Shown here: positions 1 to 12,982 of the stretch, one piece after another
Numbering within the stretch: the stretch's first letter is position 1
How the letters are laid out: the number at the start of each line of letters is the position of its first letter
Assembly (NCBI GenBank): GCA_036346375.1
Contig: JAYEVE010000617.1
Coordinates: 25,030 to 89,029 of the forward strand
Direction: 5' to 3'
Origin: Guadua angustifolia
Taxonomy: Eukaryota; Streptophyta; Magnoliopsida; Poales; Poaceae
Length of the DNA: 64,000 nucleotides
Notes under the pieces: generated by a model
What the model was told of the DNA's origin: nothing
Seen by the model: only the letters and a program-made list of their open reading frames with translations
Databases searched by the model: none
Made by a program: the position numbers and the translations under genes

Positions 1-890
1 AATATGATAATCTGCTAGAGACTCAGAATAGTCTCCATGTACACACTCCTTGAACAAAGCTGATAATATTTTACTTCAACACACACAAAATACGTTCCTT
101 GAAAAAGGACGATTGCCTTCACATTGCACAGCGGATGAAAACAAATGCTCCAAGGAGATGGCTCGGGGGTCAGAGAGGCGTGAGCCTCATGGGCCCGCGA
201 TCGGCGCAGCAGGTCTAGAGCTCGAGGTGGCTGGCGGCCTGGGTTCGTTGGGCGAATGTGGCACATAGCCTACGGCGTCACAGGTCGAGGCGATCTGGAG
301 TCGGCCAGAAGAAGGAGCCATAGCTTACTCGGAGATGACGGTTGGGAAGGAGGTGGCCCGAGGTAGCAAGAGTTCGGCATTGCGAGTCGAAAAAGCAGTG
401 CGGGCCTGCGCTCAAGACAACCGTGAATGGCGAGAGGCGGCCGAGGTGGCAGGCGAGGCCCGGGAGGAGGCTGTGCGCCGATACGGGTGCGGGGCTCAGG
501 CTGGCCGATGGCGGGGCTGGGATGCGGTTGCCGAAGGAGACGGGCGACGAGGCAAGGCTGGGATTGAGGATCGTCTTATTTGTTGTCGCTCAATAAGGTG
601 TTGTTTTTTTTAGCTGGTGTATGGGTTGTCTTGGGGGAGTTCTGTTAGGGCTTTTTGTTCAATGCTAGTGTCTCTCATGCTATGGCTGATATCAGTATCT
701 ATGTAATCGTCTAACTAAAAGCTATTGTTAATTGTCTTCTCTTCTGAAATGAATGGGAGAGCTCTTGCCCTTAGTTTTTTAAAAAAGATGCTTTTCCTAA
801 GTCTTTTAGTTGTCAAGCTCTTTGTATTTAGCGCTACTGCCACAATACAAAAGCTCACATTGGATAAACGAAATTATGTGCAATGTATAC
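1..890. repeat. Partial duplicate of the methyltransferase 3' region at 15.2-16.3 kb
   Basis: Two blocks match further right: 1-158 with about 15207-15352, and about 406-887 with about 15865-16322. Both keep the same order and orientation, with scattered substitutions and small indels. The right-hand copy holds the last exon of the methyltransferase gene between the two blocks. Here that interval (159-405) holds unrelated GC-rich sequence, so this copy lacks the exon and is not a gene. The second block includes a LINE-like 3' tail (conserved stretch ending in a T/A-rich run near 772-790). A truncated tandem or segmental duplication is inferred. Confidence 0.7.
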
Positions 891-1120
891 TATATATTAT
901 AGCGCTGAGGATTGGAGGCCTCACAGCCGTGCTACGTCAGTGGCCTCGCGGAGAGGCCCTTCGCAAAATTGAAAATTATGTTTAGGTCCTTTCGGCGGTT
1001 TTGTAATAAAATAGACCCGAAAAATATCGAAATTACGTTTAAGTCCCTCTGCGGTTTACACTTAGGTTCTCCTAGTGGTTTTTAGCGGAACGGACTCTAA
1101 AAAAAATAAATTACTTTAAG

Positions 1121-1250
1121 CCGCGGTTTTCTAAAAAAAACACAGATTTATCGAGGTTTATAGCAGCCCATAGATTCACCGACGGATCCTAATCACGGTT
1201 TTCTAAAAAAAACACAGATTTATTGAAGGTTTATAACAGCCCATAGAGAG
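1121..1250. repeat. Direct repeat, two copies of about 55 bp
   Basis: Two imperfect copies begin near 1121 and 1194. Each contains a TTTTCTAAAAAAAACACAGA core followed by a 'tttataNcagcccatag' segment. Function unknown. Confidence 0.75.
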
Positions 1251-2160
1251 TATATGTGTGAGGTATGCACTCCATTGAAAATTTTCTAGTTTCATCGGTG
1301 AATTACGTGTCATAATTGCGTGGCTAACAGGGAATTGGCCCAACCAAACTAAGGATAATATGAGCTAGGATAATATGAGCTAGATCTGTGAGCACAGAAG
1401 ACAAAAGTTCTTTCCACCCAAATTAAAAGCCGTTAAATGCCTGAGGTGTACTCCTCTAGAGTCTAAGACTAACGGTGCTGTGGCCAAAAACACCGCGTCT
1501 TTTGAACAAATCAAAACGTTCAGACGATTACGATTCAGTGATTCACCCTATTGCTTTGTTGATTAAGAGGCTTTTTGAAGGGTTGTGCTTCAACTTTGAG
1601 ACAAAAATCTCTTAAATAGTATGGTTGTAAAACAGTTGGGAAGCTAAGTCATAGCAAAAACACCCTCAAAGCTGTAGCCGTTGGGAGGAACTTTTCAGCC
1701 GTAGCTTCATTCGACCACCTTCCATCTCGCTCGCTCCGCCTCCCTCCTCACCCCGCTCGGTCACCTCCTGGCTCCCTCTGGCTTGGTTGCTACCTCCCAC
1801 TCTGTTGCCCTCTAAAAGCTACAGCTGCGACAGCCAATTTGTCAAATGACATAACAAGAAAAGCCACAGCCGCTAGCTACAACTGCTTTACAACCCAGTA
1901 AACCAAAAACAGTTTTTTCACTCAGCGGCAGTCTCCCAAACAGACCCTAAGACATCAGCGCTATTAAGACCTGTCCATAGATTATTTGGAAAACACAGCG
2001 AGCGCATGTTCCTTGTATCACATTCAGATTTTTTCCCCCTGGTGAGACTAATTAAGCATAGGAGCCACCTATTGCTTCGTTAAGGAGAAGAAGCATTCTG
2101 GAAAAGAATTCAAGACACAACGGTCCTGTCCATCCATTGGGGAGTTCACATCAACGACAG

Positions 2161-2292
2161 CCAAGTTGTGTTTCTTCACTGTATTTTTCCTTGTGAGTTT
2201 CCATCTCTTTTCTTTTGTATTCGTGGCCAGGTTTTGTTTCTTCACTGTATTTTTTCTTGTGAGTCTCATCTCTGTTGTATTCGTGGCCATCT
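2161..2292. repeat. Direct repeat, two copies of about 65 bp
   Basis: Two near-identical copies share a 'tttcttcactgtatttttNcttgtgag' core and a 'gtattcgtggcca' end. The short minus-strand reading frame through them is an artefact of the duplication and I do not call it a gene. Confidence 0.75.
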
Positions 2293-3517
2293 GGAAGGGC
2301 ATGTACAATGACTGTAGCTGACCAGTGTCTAATGTTTCAGTTTGAATCTTAAGGGCTACTCCACTTTCCTTTCGCCGATAAGATGCTTCTTTTGAGCTTC
2401 CAATGCTGGATCAAACAAATCCACGTCTACCAAGAGAAAATGTGTAACAGCTATGGATAAAACCACGGAAGATCGCTTCCTAACCCAACTAGTTTCTTGA
2501 CAGTGGCATCTTCGATCATATTATCATTGCATGATTGAATTAACTAGACCATTAGAACTGATCAAAAATTATTTTATCGATCAAATCCAAGAGCCTGGTG
2601 AAGTGGTAATACATGCAACTTACCCTACCTAAGCTACCTTCCCTTTCAAGTTTGAAGTAGGAGTAACAATAGTGTTTTAAATCGTTATTATTGCTGTGCC
2701 ACGGGCGATGTAGCAAAAAAAACACTATTGAAGGTTATCCTACATCACGCTTTTATTTTTAAATACTAACTATATAAATTTTGTCATTATCCAAATACTA
2801 AATAAATAAGAAAAACTTTTTATTTTCCAAAAAAAATATTACAATACCATCACAACATGTTCGATTTAAAATCTAAAATGCACTAAAATTTCGGTCTGAC
2901 TTCTAGAAATTAGTAATGTTTTTTGAGCATCAACAATTTTAGCTTAATTTTGGAATTTCAAATAAATTCTGAATATTTTAGTTAATTATTTTGGCATTAG
3001 TATATAAAATACTTTTAAATTCTTGGTGCTAAAGAACAAATTTTAGTTGAAAAAAAACTAAATATAGCATGAAAATATATTAAGTATTTGTTAACAAGTA
3101 AAAATATACTATATGTGACAATGCAGCCACTATCTCCGCTGTAGCATCGTGTGTAATCACTAGAAACAGCAAATGGGCATGAGTAGGTCACCATAAAAAA
3201 CTACATATATCGATAATCTCGAAGAGGTCAGCGCCATCCCGCCACACAGCACCAGTTTCTTCGGTGCTGAGTTACAAGACTATTTAGCTATAGTATTTTG
3301 TTTGTTTTTCCTAACCTAATTTTTTTCCCTTTCCTCTTTTCGATTTGTTCAAAGCCCTGCGCTTGTCAACCACGTTTTCTCGCGCCCACAGCACTGCGCT
3401 GGTTACAGAGCAACTAGTATCAGATACGTGTAGAGATGCATTATCTGTCAGCGAATCCTGCCACCATTTCCTGCTTGTCATTTGTCCCACATCGGATTTA
3501 GCGGCCGGTTTCCGCCC

Positions 3518-3526
3518 TATAATAAA
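3518..3526 (+). promoter_or_regulatory. Candidate TATA box of the carboxypeptidase-like gene
   Basis: TATAATAAA lies 103 bp upstream of the ATG at 3629, at a distance that fits a short 5' UTR. It sits in GC-rich surroundings, so it stands out. Assigned by position only. Confidence 0.5.
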
Positions 3527-3628
3527 CACCTGACACGGGCATGCACTGGCCGTCCCCAGTGCGCTCGCCCCGTCCCATAGGCCCAAACTACCCGATAGAA
3601 CAGTACCGAGTGCCGACACGAGCGCACC

Positions 3629-6600
3629 ATGAGGAGCATGGCTACAACCGTACTGTTCTTGCTGGTACTACACTGCCTCGCGCTGGCCTCTAGCACGGCC
3701 GCGTCAAAGGCGAGGATTCGGCAGGGTGACTACCTGGACCAGCTGCGCGGGTCGCCGTCCGTGCGCCAGTCGTGGGCAGCCGAGTCGCTGGCCGTGTCCA
3801 CGGAAAGCGCGCCAGCGCCCGCGCCGGCCGAGTTGCGGCACGCGGAGCCGGCGGGGGCGGCGGTCGGGAGCAAGGAGTCCGACCGCGTGGAGGCGCTGCC
3901 CGGCCAGCCGCACGGCGTGGACTTCGTGCAGTACGCCGGGTACGTGACGGTGAACACGACGGCCGGGCGCGCGCTGTTCTACTACCTCACCGAAGCCATC
4001 GGCAACGTCTCGGCGTCCAAGCCCCTCCTCATCTGGCTCAGCGGAGGTAAGTGTGGCCGTGTGGGCACATGACTGATGATTGCCTTGAGCGCGTGTGAGG
4101 GCCTGGTTTTCACGTGTGCACGCGCGTGTCAACGTGCGTTTGCAGGCCCCGGGTGCTCGTCGCTGGGGTACGGCGCCATGGAGGAGCTCGGCCCGTTCCG
4201 CGTCATGAGCGACGGCAAGACGCTCTACCGCAACCCCTACTCCTGGAACCACGGTACGTAGGTACGGTGTCACGTCCCACACTTGTGAAACTCCTGGTAA
4301 TTGCCCGTGATGACGTGCAGTGGCGAACGTGCTGTTCTTGGAGAGCCCGGCCGGGGTGGGGTTCTCGTACTCGAACACGACGGCGGACTACAACCGTAGC
4401 GGGGACAGCCGGACGGCCGAGGACACGTACTTGTTCCTGGTGAACTGGATGGAGCGGTTCCCCGAGTACAAGGGCCGCGACTTCTACATCGCCGGCTCGA
4501 GCTACGGCGGCCACTTCGTGCCGCAGCTCGCCCACGCCATCCTCCGCGGCAAGTCATCCTCCCACATCAACCTCAAAGGCATCATGGTACGTGCGTACGC
4601 AGCACGTTCAAGCTGGAGATTAATTAACCGTATTACTACTGCTACTTAGTCAAAAGCCTTATGAACGAGTACTAACGATCAGTCCGTGTCGTGCGCGCGC
4701 GCGCGTTCGATTGGTGTGCTGTACATATGACTAAACAAGATCGGGAACGCGTGGATCAACTATTGGTCGGACACCAAGGGCATGTACGACTTCTACTGGA
4801 CGCACGCGCTCATCTCGGACGAGGTGGCCGACGACATCAGCAAGCACTGCAACTTCACCGACGGCGCGGCGTTGAACCAGCTCTGCGTTGACGTCGCCGG
4901 GAAGGTCTTCGAGAGCCTCCGCCAGGAAATCGACATCTACAACATCTACGCGCCAAAATGCCAGTCGGCCGGGCTCGTCACGCCGCCGATCACCCCATCG
5001 GTACGCCATGTCACGATCGAGACAAGATACTACCGGTACAGTAGCGTGGTTACTACTGATTGATCCATAGGGAAAATGAAATTAACTTGGATTCTACGTG
5101 ACGTGCCCAGATCGAGAGCTTTGATCCGTGCACGGATTATTACGTGGCGGCCTACCTCAACAACCCAGATGTACAAAGGGCGCTGCACGCAAACGTCACC
5201 CGGCTCGATCACCCCTGGTCGGTATGCAGGTACAGTGCGCAAAAAATCAAATCAATTCATTTTCACAAATAGCTAGCTAGCTCATCATCAGCTGAAACTA
5301 AGCTAAACAGACATGTAGTGTAGTGTACCTATTACCTAACTGCCTACATACTATGTCACGACCATCAGAGCTTGCAATTCATAGCCATGGAGACAGCCTT
5401 TGCATCAGTGTTGCTCATGATTTGATCACAGTACGGCGTACCATCAAAGTCTTGAAGCCGAACGATCAGACCAACTAGGGTCGATGAATAGGGCCGTCGA
5501 CATGATATCCACCCTTGGTGATATTTTTGTTGCTTCATCCATCATCCATCAATTGTTAACCTGATTGCTTTGTTTGATGCACAACCTTGAGGCAATCATT
5601 CCAACTAGATGGGTTTGTTTTGGCTTGGTCTTCTAAACTATACTTTGACCCTTGATTTTCCTTATCCAATATTATTCATACAAACAAAATTACCATCATT
5701 ACAAAGTACTTTCAAATACGAATTTAATGGTACCACTTTTATATCACAAAATCTTTATATAGTTAGACGAATCATTGGTCAAAGATTTCAAAATTTGAAT
5801 CTTGAAATGCGTGCGCGCCTTATATTTTGAAATGTAGGGAGTAAGATTTGGTAATGCTTATCTGCATAGTTTTCCTCCGCTTATGGTCCAATGCACATGA
5901 CGAATTGCATTTACCCCGTGTTCTTAGTTTCCTTAATTTTATACGATTATCAAAAATGCTATACATCCGTTGAATGAAAAATTCTGTGCATATCATTTGA
6001 ATTTTGGATCTTGTGATCCGCTTAGAGATTCATGCTCCGCCCAACAAGGTCGTCCTCTTATCCGGTGCCATTGTATCCCGTGTTTAAGGTTTGGATTTAT
6101 CGGTTAGGGTTTAGAGTTCATTGGACCTCTAAATTTAGAGAGAGACTTGCAGTGAGTGGTGACATGGTGGCGGTAGCGCCATCGTCCACATGCTTTGGGA
6201 GGCCAAAAGGTGACGGAGGTGACAAGAAGAGAGAGATTAGGAGACTGTTGGCAGTGGTGGCAGATCCGACGGCGGTAACCATTAGAGACAGGAAGAACAA
6301 CGAAGCAGGCAGATGAAGACCACTGGTGGTTGTAATGGGAGAGAAGGAGGGGAGCGCAGCAGCGGCGGGGGAGGAGGAGGTGGGATGTGGCAACAGGTTC
6401 GGACAAAAATAGGACAGTGTGGGCTGTGGAGTCAAGAAGAGGAAGGGGATTTGTATAGTAGCCCAAGTGGAAAGTTGACTGTTGGAGGTCAAGAAAATAA
6501 ATGATGTTTTGGGAAGAAATTAGTCATTTTTTTTAATGATGCATATACATACTCTACTATCGTTATACTCCACATCTTGCGTGGATTTATTGTCAATTAT

Positions 6601-7407
6601 TTTTCTATCCCGAAAGTCTACAATTGATCGACTTGTATTGTTGCCCATGCTGCGAGGATTGATTGGCCCATGTGCAATCGCATCCATCTAGAACACATCG
6701 ATGAAATCTAGTGCGTTTTCCTCGAACCATGGCAGAATTTACAGAAGGATTAATCTATTTTCAGGGACTTTATTAGCATGAACAGCTGGATCGACAGCCC
6801 CACAACAGTCTTACCTATCATCCAGGAGCTCTTGAAAACCAACATAAGAGTCTGGGTGTACAGGTATGCATGACATAAACTTTTCAGATACTTACACTCT
6901 GATCCAACAATCCAAATTGGATCTTAACTAATTTGTGGTATACAATGTCACTGATCTTTGCAGTGGAGACACTGATGGGAGAATACCGGTCACTTCCAGT
7001 AGATATTCTGTCAACCAGCTCCAACTTCCAGTTGCTGATAAATGGAGACCATGGTTTAGCAGCGCTAAGGTGCTTACACTCAACTCTTCCCTGCCCTACC
7101 TGTTTATTGCAATAACAACCAAACACAACACCACCAAGAACTGTAGCTAACATAGAATTAGAACTTTTGAAGTACTAATTTTTGTTAGGATTTGATAATT
7201 ATAATGATCTGTTCAATCTTTTGAACTCAGGGTGCTGGAGAGGTGGGTGGATACGTTGTGCAGTACAAGGGCAACCTCAGCCTCGTAACCGTGAGAGGAG
7301 CAGGACATGAGGTCCCCAGATATCAGCCGCAGCGAGCGCTTGTGCTTGTTCAGTATTTCCTCGCAGACCAAAAGCTCCCTGATTGCAAAAAATGTGGAAA
7401 AGTTTAG
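3629..7407 (+). CDS. Serine carboxypeptidase-like protein (peptidase family S10)
   Basis: Eight exons: 3629-4046, 4146-4253, 4321-4586, 4740-5000, 5111-5229, 6765-6863, 6964-7069, 7231-7407. All introns are GT-AG and the join gives an uninterrupted 517-aa protein, the usual family size. Residues 1-25 form a signal peptide, so the enzyme enters the secretory pathway or vacuole. Family landmarks are the oxyanion-hole motif WLSGGPGCSS (136-145), VLFLESPAGVGFSYSN, the nucleophile elbow GSSYGGHF with catalytic Ser236, the Asp motif SGDTDGRIP (424-432) and His485 in GAGHEVP. It best resembles plant type II SCPLs such as cereal carboxypeptidase II-3. Two substrate-carboxylate residues differ from the family (Asn to Ser at 138, Glu to Ser at 235), so peptidase activity may be altered. 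The last exon is duplicated beyond the adjoining copia element. The start has a good context (gcgcaccATG) and the native 3' UTR now lies beyond that element. Confidence 0.9.
5600..5845. mobile_element. Probable decayed Stowaway-type MITE in intron 5
   Basis: The right end reads 'cgccttatattttgaaatgtagggagta', the characteristic 3' end of grass Stowaway MITEs, next to a TA. The matching left inverted repeat is not recognisable, so the element is degenerate or truncated. It lies in the 1.5-kb intron 5 (5230-6764) of the carboxypeptidase-like gene. The rest of that intron (5846-6764) includes a GC-rich patch at 6150-6400 I could not identify. Confidence 0.4.
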
Positions 7408-7420
7408 CAGGAAAAATAAT
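7250..7420 (+). repeat. 171-bp direct repeat, left copy (end of the carboxypeptidase exon 8)
   Basis: This copy begins 'gatacgttgtg' inside exon 8, contains the catalytic His codon and the stop codon, and ends 'gaaaaataat'. It is colinear without indels with 14019-14189 and shows four substitutions. It abuts the left LTR of the copia element. Confidence 0.95.
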
Positions 7421-8022
7421 GACAACTTAGCAAAGCTGAGCCCAACGAACCTCGTGAACAAGCGACAAACTTGTAAGATTAAATCCAGACGGTGCTCTCC
7501 TTGTGCCCTTTTCTTTGATCAATAGTAGATCACACAAATGGCAAAAGATCCGGATCAAGCCCAACTAGGGTTTACGCATGGTGACCACCACTAGTTGAAT
7601 CAAAGCTGGATCAAGCCAGATGAACACACGCGATTGATGGGAGAAAAGAACCAAAAAACTCTCTTGGAGAACGGAGAACAACTCGGCCAATTAGGAAACA
7701 AGGCAAAAGAATGTTTTCACCGTATTACGAGTTCAGCTCCGGCCACTAAATAGAGAAGATCCCTAGGGAGAAACAACGGCAGTAAGACAGACCAACCCCA
7801 TTCTTTATGGCAGCGTGGTCGCCGACGCCTGAGGAGGCAGGAAGAAGCGGGCGCCTGCAACGACTACAGCACCGTGATTGAGCCCTCCTTCAGACTGGGT
7901 CTCGAGAGGCAAGCGGCTGACTCTTTTATTCGATGGTACTGAGCTCTTTGGGCGATTCGGTGCAAGGGCGGACTGGACCAAATTTTCCTTTAGAAATTTG
8001 GGGAAAAACAAATTTGCCAACA
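7420..8022 (-). repeat. Copia LTR (3' LTR in element sense)
   Basis: Homologous to about 13378-14018. The inner end 'gccaaca' is followed by 'atccccaccatt', the complement of a polypurine tract. The outer end is uncertain by tens of bases because homology with the other LTR only becomes clear near 7445. Confidence 0.8.
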
Positions 8023-8599
8023 ATCCCCACCATTGCCACAAATTTCAACACATCCATAAGTTTCGAACAATCATGTTTGATATCTTGTTATTGAATGAAG
8101 TCTGAAACGGTTTGAACCATTGCTTAGTTAGGAGAATTACGACTCTACATAGACAAGGAGGACTACACCTTGATCCAAGGTCTTAATCTGAGAGCTTTCA
8201 TTACGATAACACACGAGACACTAAGCGGCAAAGTGCACCTCTTTAAGGCGAGGACTTTTACGGTCATGTCCTTGTATCTATTCATGAGCTCACTAGAGTA
8301 TACCTGAACTCTCTCGAACATGACCTCACGGTCGACTCACATAGGTGAATTCTTCAAGAAATTTCAGAGGACAATTCTCGACCATAAGGCACTAAATTTA
8401 TTAAGAGCTTTAGCTCATCCTTCCATCTGATTAGCACAATGACTAATGGGACTCTATAAAATTGTGCTTCGATTCCCACATAACTTAGTTGTCCCGAGCA
8501 CATTTCACGGGATCATGGGTCTTCTGAGTTGAGTTGCCACTATTGGAAAACTCCTAAGGTATGAGTCCCATTCCCTTGATGTTGCTTGAATAGGTCCTT

Positions 8600-11500
8600 T
8601 GGACAATCCCTTTGTGAAAGGATCTGCCAAGTTCCTTCGGTGGATGTATTCTCTTTAACAACACCTGTCTCTCTTGCATCTAAGTAGACTTAAGTCTTCT
8701 CTTTATATGCCTCGAGGACTTCATATTGTCCTTTCTACTCTTAACCTTGACTATCACAGTACGGTTATCGCGATGAACTAGAATCTTTGGTATCGGCTTA
8801 TCCGGCCACGGGAAGGTCGAAATGAGCTCTTTGAGCCATTACGCTCTACTCTACTGAATCGAAAGCGCTACTAATTCAGACTCCATGGTAGGCGTGTAAT
8901 GATAGTCTATTTGGAGGACTTCCATGACCACGTTTCACCACAACCAAAGTGAATGCATATCCACTTGTGGCTTTCATCTCATCAAAGTCCTTGATCCGAT
9001 TAGTATCCTTTGAATCCTTCTAAGGCCGGATGGCGAATAGTGAATCCCAAGATTCATGGTTCCTTTAGATACCTAAGTACCCTTTCAAGTGCTATCCAAT
9101 GATCATCTCTGGATTGGCCGTGGTGCAGGACTCAATCTGCTTCTGACATATGAGATGTCGGGGCCTTGTAGCACTAGTCAAATACATTAGGGATCAATTA
9201 TTTGAGAATATTTTAGTTGGTCTTTCCCATGTCCGGTGTTCTTTGCATAATTTGACATTTGGGTCATAAGGTGTAGCCTGCGAGCTTACAATCCTTTAAA
9301 CCAAGCTGTTCGAGATTTTATCCACGTAATAGGTTTGTGATAATGTAATCCCATTCTCACCTTTTAGAAGTTTGATGTTCAAGATCACATCGGCTTCACC
9401 CAAGTCCTTCATGTCGAAGTTTTGAAGAGGAATCTCTTTGTCTCATTGATTACTTCTAGGTGGGTCCCAAACATCAATATGTCATCACGTATAGACATAG
9501 AATGACACTGTGCCCCCTCTGAACAGATAATACACACATTTGTTAAACCGTTTACGAATCCGACATATGTCAACGTGTTATCAATTTCTCATGCCATTGC
9601 TTAGGGGCCTGCTTTGAGACCATACAAAGATTTAATCAATCGACACACTTTACTTTCATGACCGCTAACCACAAATCCATCTCGGTGAGTCATGTAAATC
9701 TCTCATCCAACTCTCCGTTTAGGAAAGCGGTCTTTCGTCCATTTGATGGGCGTGGAGTTTATCTGCGCAGCTATTGCCAAAAACACGCGGATTGTGGGTA
9801 AGCGAGCCACCAGGAGTAGGTGTCAAAATAATCTTCTCCCTCTTTTTGAGTGAAACCCTTAGCCACTAAAGAGCCTTGTACTTTTCAATAGTACCATCGG
9901 TCTCCTCTTCCTCTTGAAAATCCACTTACGATTAACGGCTTGCAACCAAGCTGGAAGATCGGTGATCTCCCATGTTCCGTTAGCAATGATGGAGTCCATC
10001 TCACTCTGGTTGCCTCCTTCGATACTCGCATTTGGAGATCGTATGCCTCTGAAAGGTTTTGTGGTTCATCATCCACGAGGTAGGTGACAAAGTCATCGCC
10101 TAAGGATTTTTCAATCCTTTGCCTCTTACTCCTCCTCAACTCCATATCAGGAGCGATATCATCTATACTAGAGTGTTCAATTGAACTCGAAGGAACAATG
10201 ACTTCTTTTGTCCTCATAGGAAATACATTTTCAAAGAATGTCACATCACGAGATTCCATTAAGACATTTGTAGAAATATCACTAACCTCGGATTTGACCA
10301 CTAGAAACCTATAAGCCGTGCTGTTGTGAGCATAACCTAGAAATACACAATCAACAGTCTTCGGACTAAGCTTCCTTTTCTTCGGTAATGGAACATTAAC
10401 CTTTGCAAGGCATCCCCATGTACGAAGAAAGAATGATTCGATTTTCTTCCCTTCCATCCTTCATAAGGTGTCTCCTCGCGATTGCGAGGTGGAACCCTAT
10501 TTAGGATATAATTGGTGTGAACTGCCTCACCCCACCATGAGTCAGACATACACGAACTTTGTAACATGGCGTTCACCAAGTCACAAATCGTTCGGTTCTT
10601 ACGTTCGACAACTCCATTTGATTGGGGTGAATATGGTGGAATAATTTCATGAATTATTCCACTTTCTTCCTGTTGGGAGAATTCCTTGAGACATACTCTC
10701 CTCCTCGGTTAGAGCCTTAGTCGTTTAATTGTTCTTTCTAGTTGGTTTTCCACTTGACTTTATAGATTTTAAAATGTTCTAGTGCTTCATCTTTTGATCT
10801 AAGTAAGTAAATGTAACTAAACTTAGTGAATCATCTATGAGGGTTAAGAAATATCTTTTGCCACCTTTAGTTAGAATACCATTCATCTCACAAAGATCGA
10901 GAATGGACAAGCTCAAGAGGTGAGTGTCTCTACTCTCAAGCGAATGGAGCAGCTTTCGAGGTTGCTTCGCTTTACACACACTTCACATTTTGAGCCTTTC
11001 TCATGGTTATAACTTGGAATTAAGTTCATCTTGCTTAACCACACAATGGCCTCAAAGTTCACATGACACAAGCGAGAATGCCAAATATCATCCACTTTAT
11101 TGCATGATACATTATAAAGAGAGATGTTATTAAGATCTAAAATAGAAAAAGCGAGAACATTCCGCCACTTTCATAACCTTTCCCAACAAAAGTTCCGAAT
11201 TTGGTCAACACGACCTTATTTGATTCGAAAACTAACTTTAGACCTTGTCTACAAAGCAAAGCTCCACTAAGAAGGTTCCGATTCATTGCCGGCACATACA
11301 GCACATCTCGAAGAACAATGTCTTGCCTGAAGTAAGCTTCAAGCGGACTGACCGATTCCTCGAATTCTGCTTGCGGCACCATTTGCCCATTAAAAGCGGA
11401 GCCACCTCCTTGACCCTGAAAGAGGAGAATAGACTGCGATCAGCACAAATATGGCGTGTAGCACCTGTATCAATCCACCATTCATTTGATGGATTAGCCA

Positions 11501-11800
11501 TAAAGGCTCTAGGTACATACCCGTCAGAACTAGCTGAAGCCAGTACGACGTTTGCCACGGCCTTTTGGCCCCCTTCTTTGTTGAGGTCCTTTGCCCTTCG
11601 TTCCACGGCACTGCGGCGGTGTGGCCGGGTTCCGCAAACAAAGTTCTCCTTCTTCTTTTTCATTTGCTTTGGCTTGGTCTGGGAAGGAATTTTGATCTTC
11701 TTCTTGGCCCCTTTGCCGGCATTTTTGGTCTCCACATGATGAGCTTGGACCTGAGGCATGGGAGCCTTGTTACAGCGCGTGCCCGCTCTTCCACATTAAT
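8600..11800 (-). pseudogene. Copia polyprotein remnant (protease, integrase, reverse transcriptase)
   Basis: Minus-strand fragments show, in order: a basic gag tail near 11700, the protease motif WWIDTGATRHIC near 11480, a GAG-pre-integrase segment DIWHSRLCHVN near 11090, and integrase pieces at 10980-10780 and 10580-10340. A linker at 10340-10030 follows, then reverse-transcriptase pieces such as TAFLNGELDE and KQAPKQWHEK near 9700-9590. Frames shift repeatedly and stop codons are frequent. RNase H is expected between 9300 and 8600 but is too decayed to prove. Confidence 0.8.
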
Positions 11801-12882
11801 GGCAGCTGTCAGCTCAGAGAGAGACAGTCGCTCCTTAATGTGTCTCGGCGGTCACAAAAGTCACGCCACCTGGCGGCAACTTTGCTAGTATCACATTCAC
11901 TTGGAAGCTTTTCGGTAGAGTTGCGGTTGTATTGAGTCAAGTCCACGATGTAAAGTGAAGTTCATGGACTTGATCCAATATAGATCTACTGAATCTACCA
12001 TCTTATAGTTAAGATAGCTTTCTCTGATGAATGACTCGTTCCCATTGTCTCCTTGAAAATTTCAGTTCGAGTTCATCCCATAGCGCATGCAAGCGAGAGG
12101 TGAAGTTTGAGTACGTCAAAAAGCCTATTAGATATGACGATAGCAGTCTAGCTAAGTGAGTGGTTTGCTTCCTCCCATAAACTTTTCGGCCTCTACTTCC
12201 ATGGGAAGTTCAGGAGTTGCAATGACCCAAAATAATTTGAGGTCCATTAACCACGACCTAGTTTTAGCTTGCCGGTATCAGCTACTACCATCAAATATCT
12301 CGGGTTTAACGACATCGAACTAGAAGCCATTATCTATTGTTTTACGGATTGTTGTAAATATTGCGGTATTAGCAATTTTATCAAGACAATCATTCCAAGC
12401 AATATAAGCGACCATGGGATAACAATGTCACTTAAGCATACATCTTGAACAAGAATATGATCTAATATCAAAGCATTCCGACTCGGGAACAAATAATGCA
12501 TAATAGTGACAAGAATGAAAGACATCTCAACTAGCATAGTGCTCAAGTTGTTATATTGTATTGTTCTCGGATGATGGGTTGCCTTAAAGACCGTCCCTCA
12601 TCACAAGGACTAAGATCATTGACCTAATTGTGACAACTTCACTTTAGCAAAGAGCAGAACAATTTTCCAAGACTTGACGAGACACAAGTAATTAATCAAT
12701 TGAGAACAAACTCTTGATATATATATAGATATGAACAAGTCTGCGACACTAGTGGTGACAGAGAGATTAAACAATTCACTTGAGGAACAACAGTTGTTAG
12801 AGTGGCCTACAGAATGACACACACAATGTTCGAAATTTGAAACAATGAGGTTTATTGACGCATGACAGATCATGATCTACAA

Positions 12883-12982
<100 letters not shown>

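Larger units (their letters stand above)
891..3517. other. Intergenic region upstream of the carboxypeptidase-like gene
   Basis: No supportable gene. The stretch is mostly AT-rich (especially 2650-3120). It holds two short direct-repeat pairs, listed separately. A MITE-like terminus near 1937-1950 reads as the reverse complement of the GGGTCTGTTTGG end typical of Tourist/PIF MITEs, but I could not find a matching opposite end. The proximal 400 bp before the gene becomes GC-richer, as is common for grass promoters. Confidence 0.6.

Noticed and set aside
1937..1955. Possible Tourist/PIF terminus (reverse complement of GGGTCTGTTTGG next to TAA)
   Set aside because: No partner inverted repeat or second TAA/TTA could be found at a reasonable distance, so it is not called as an element.
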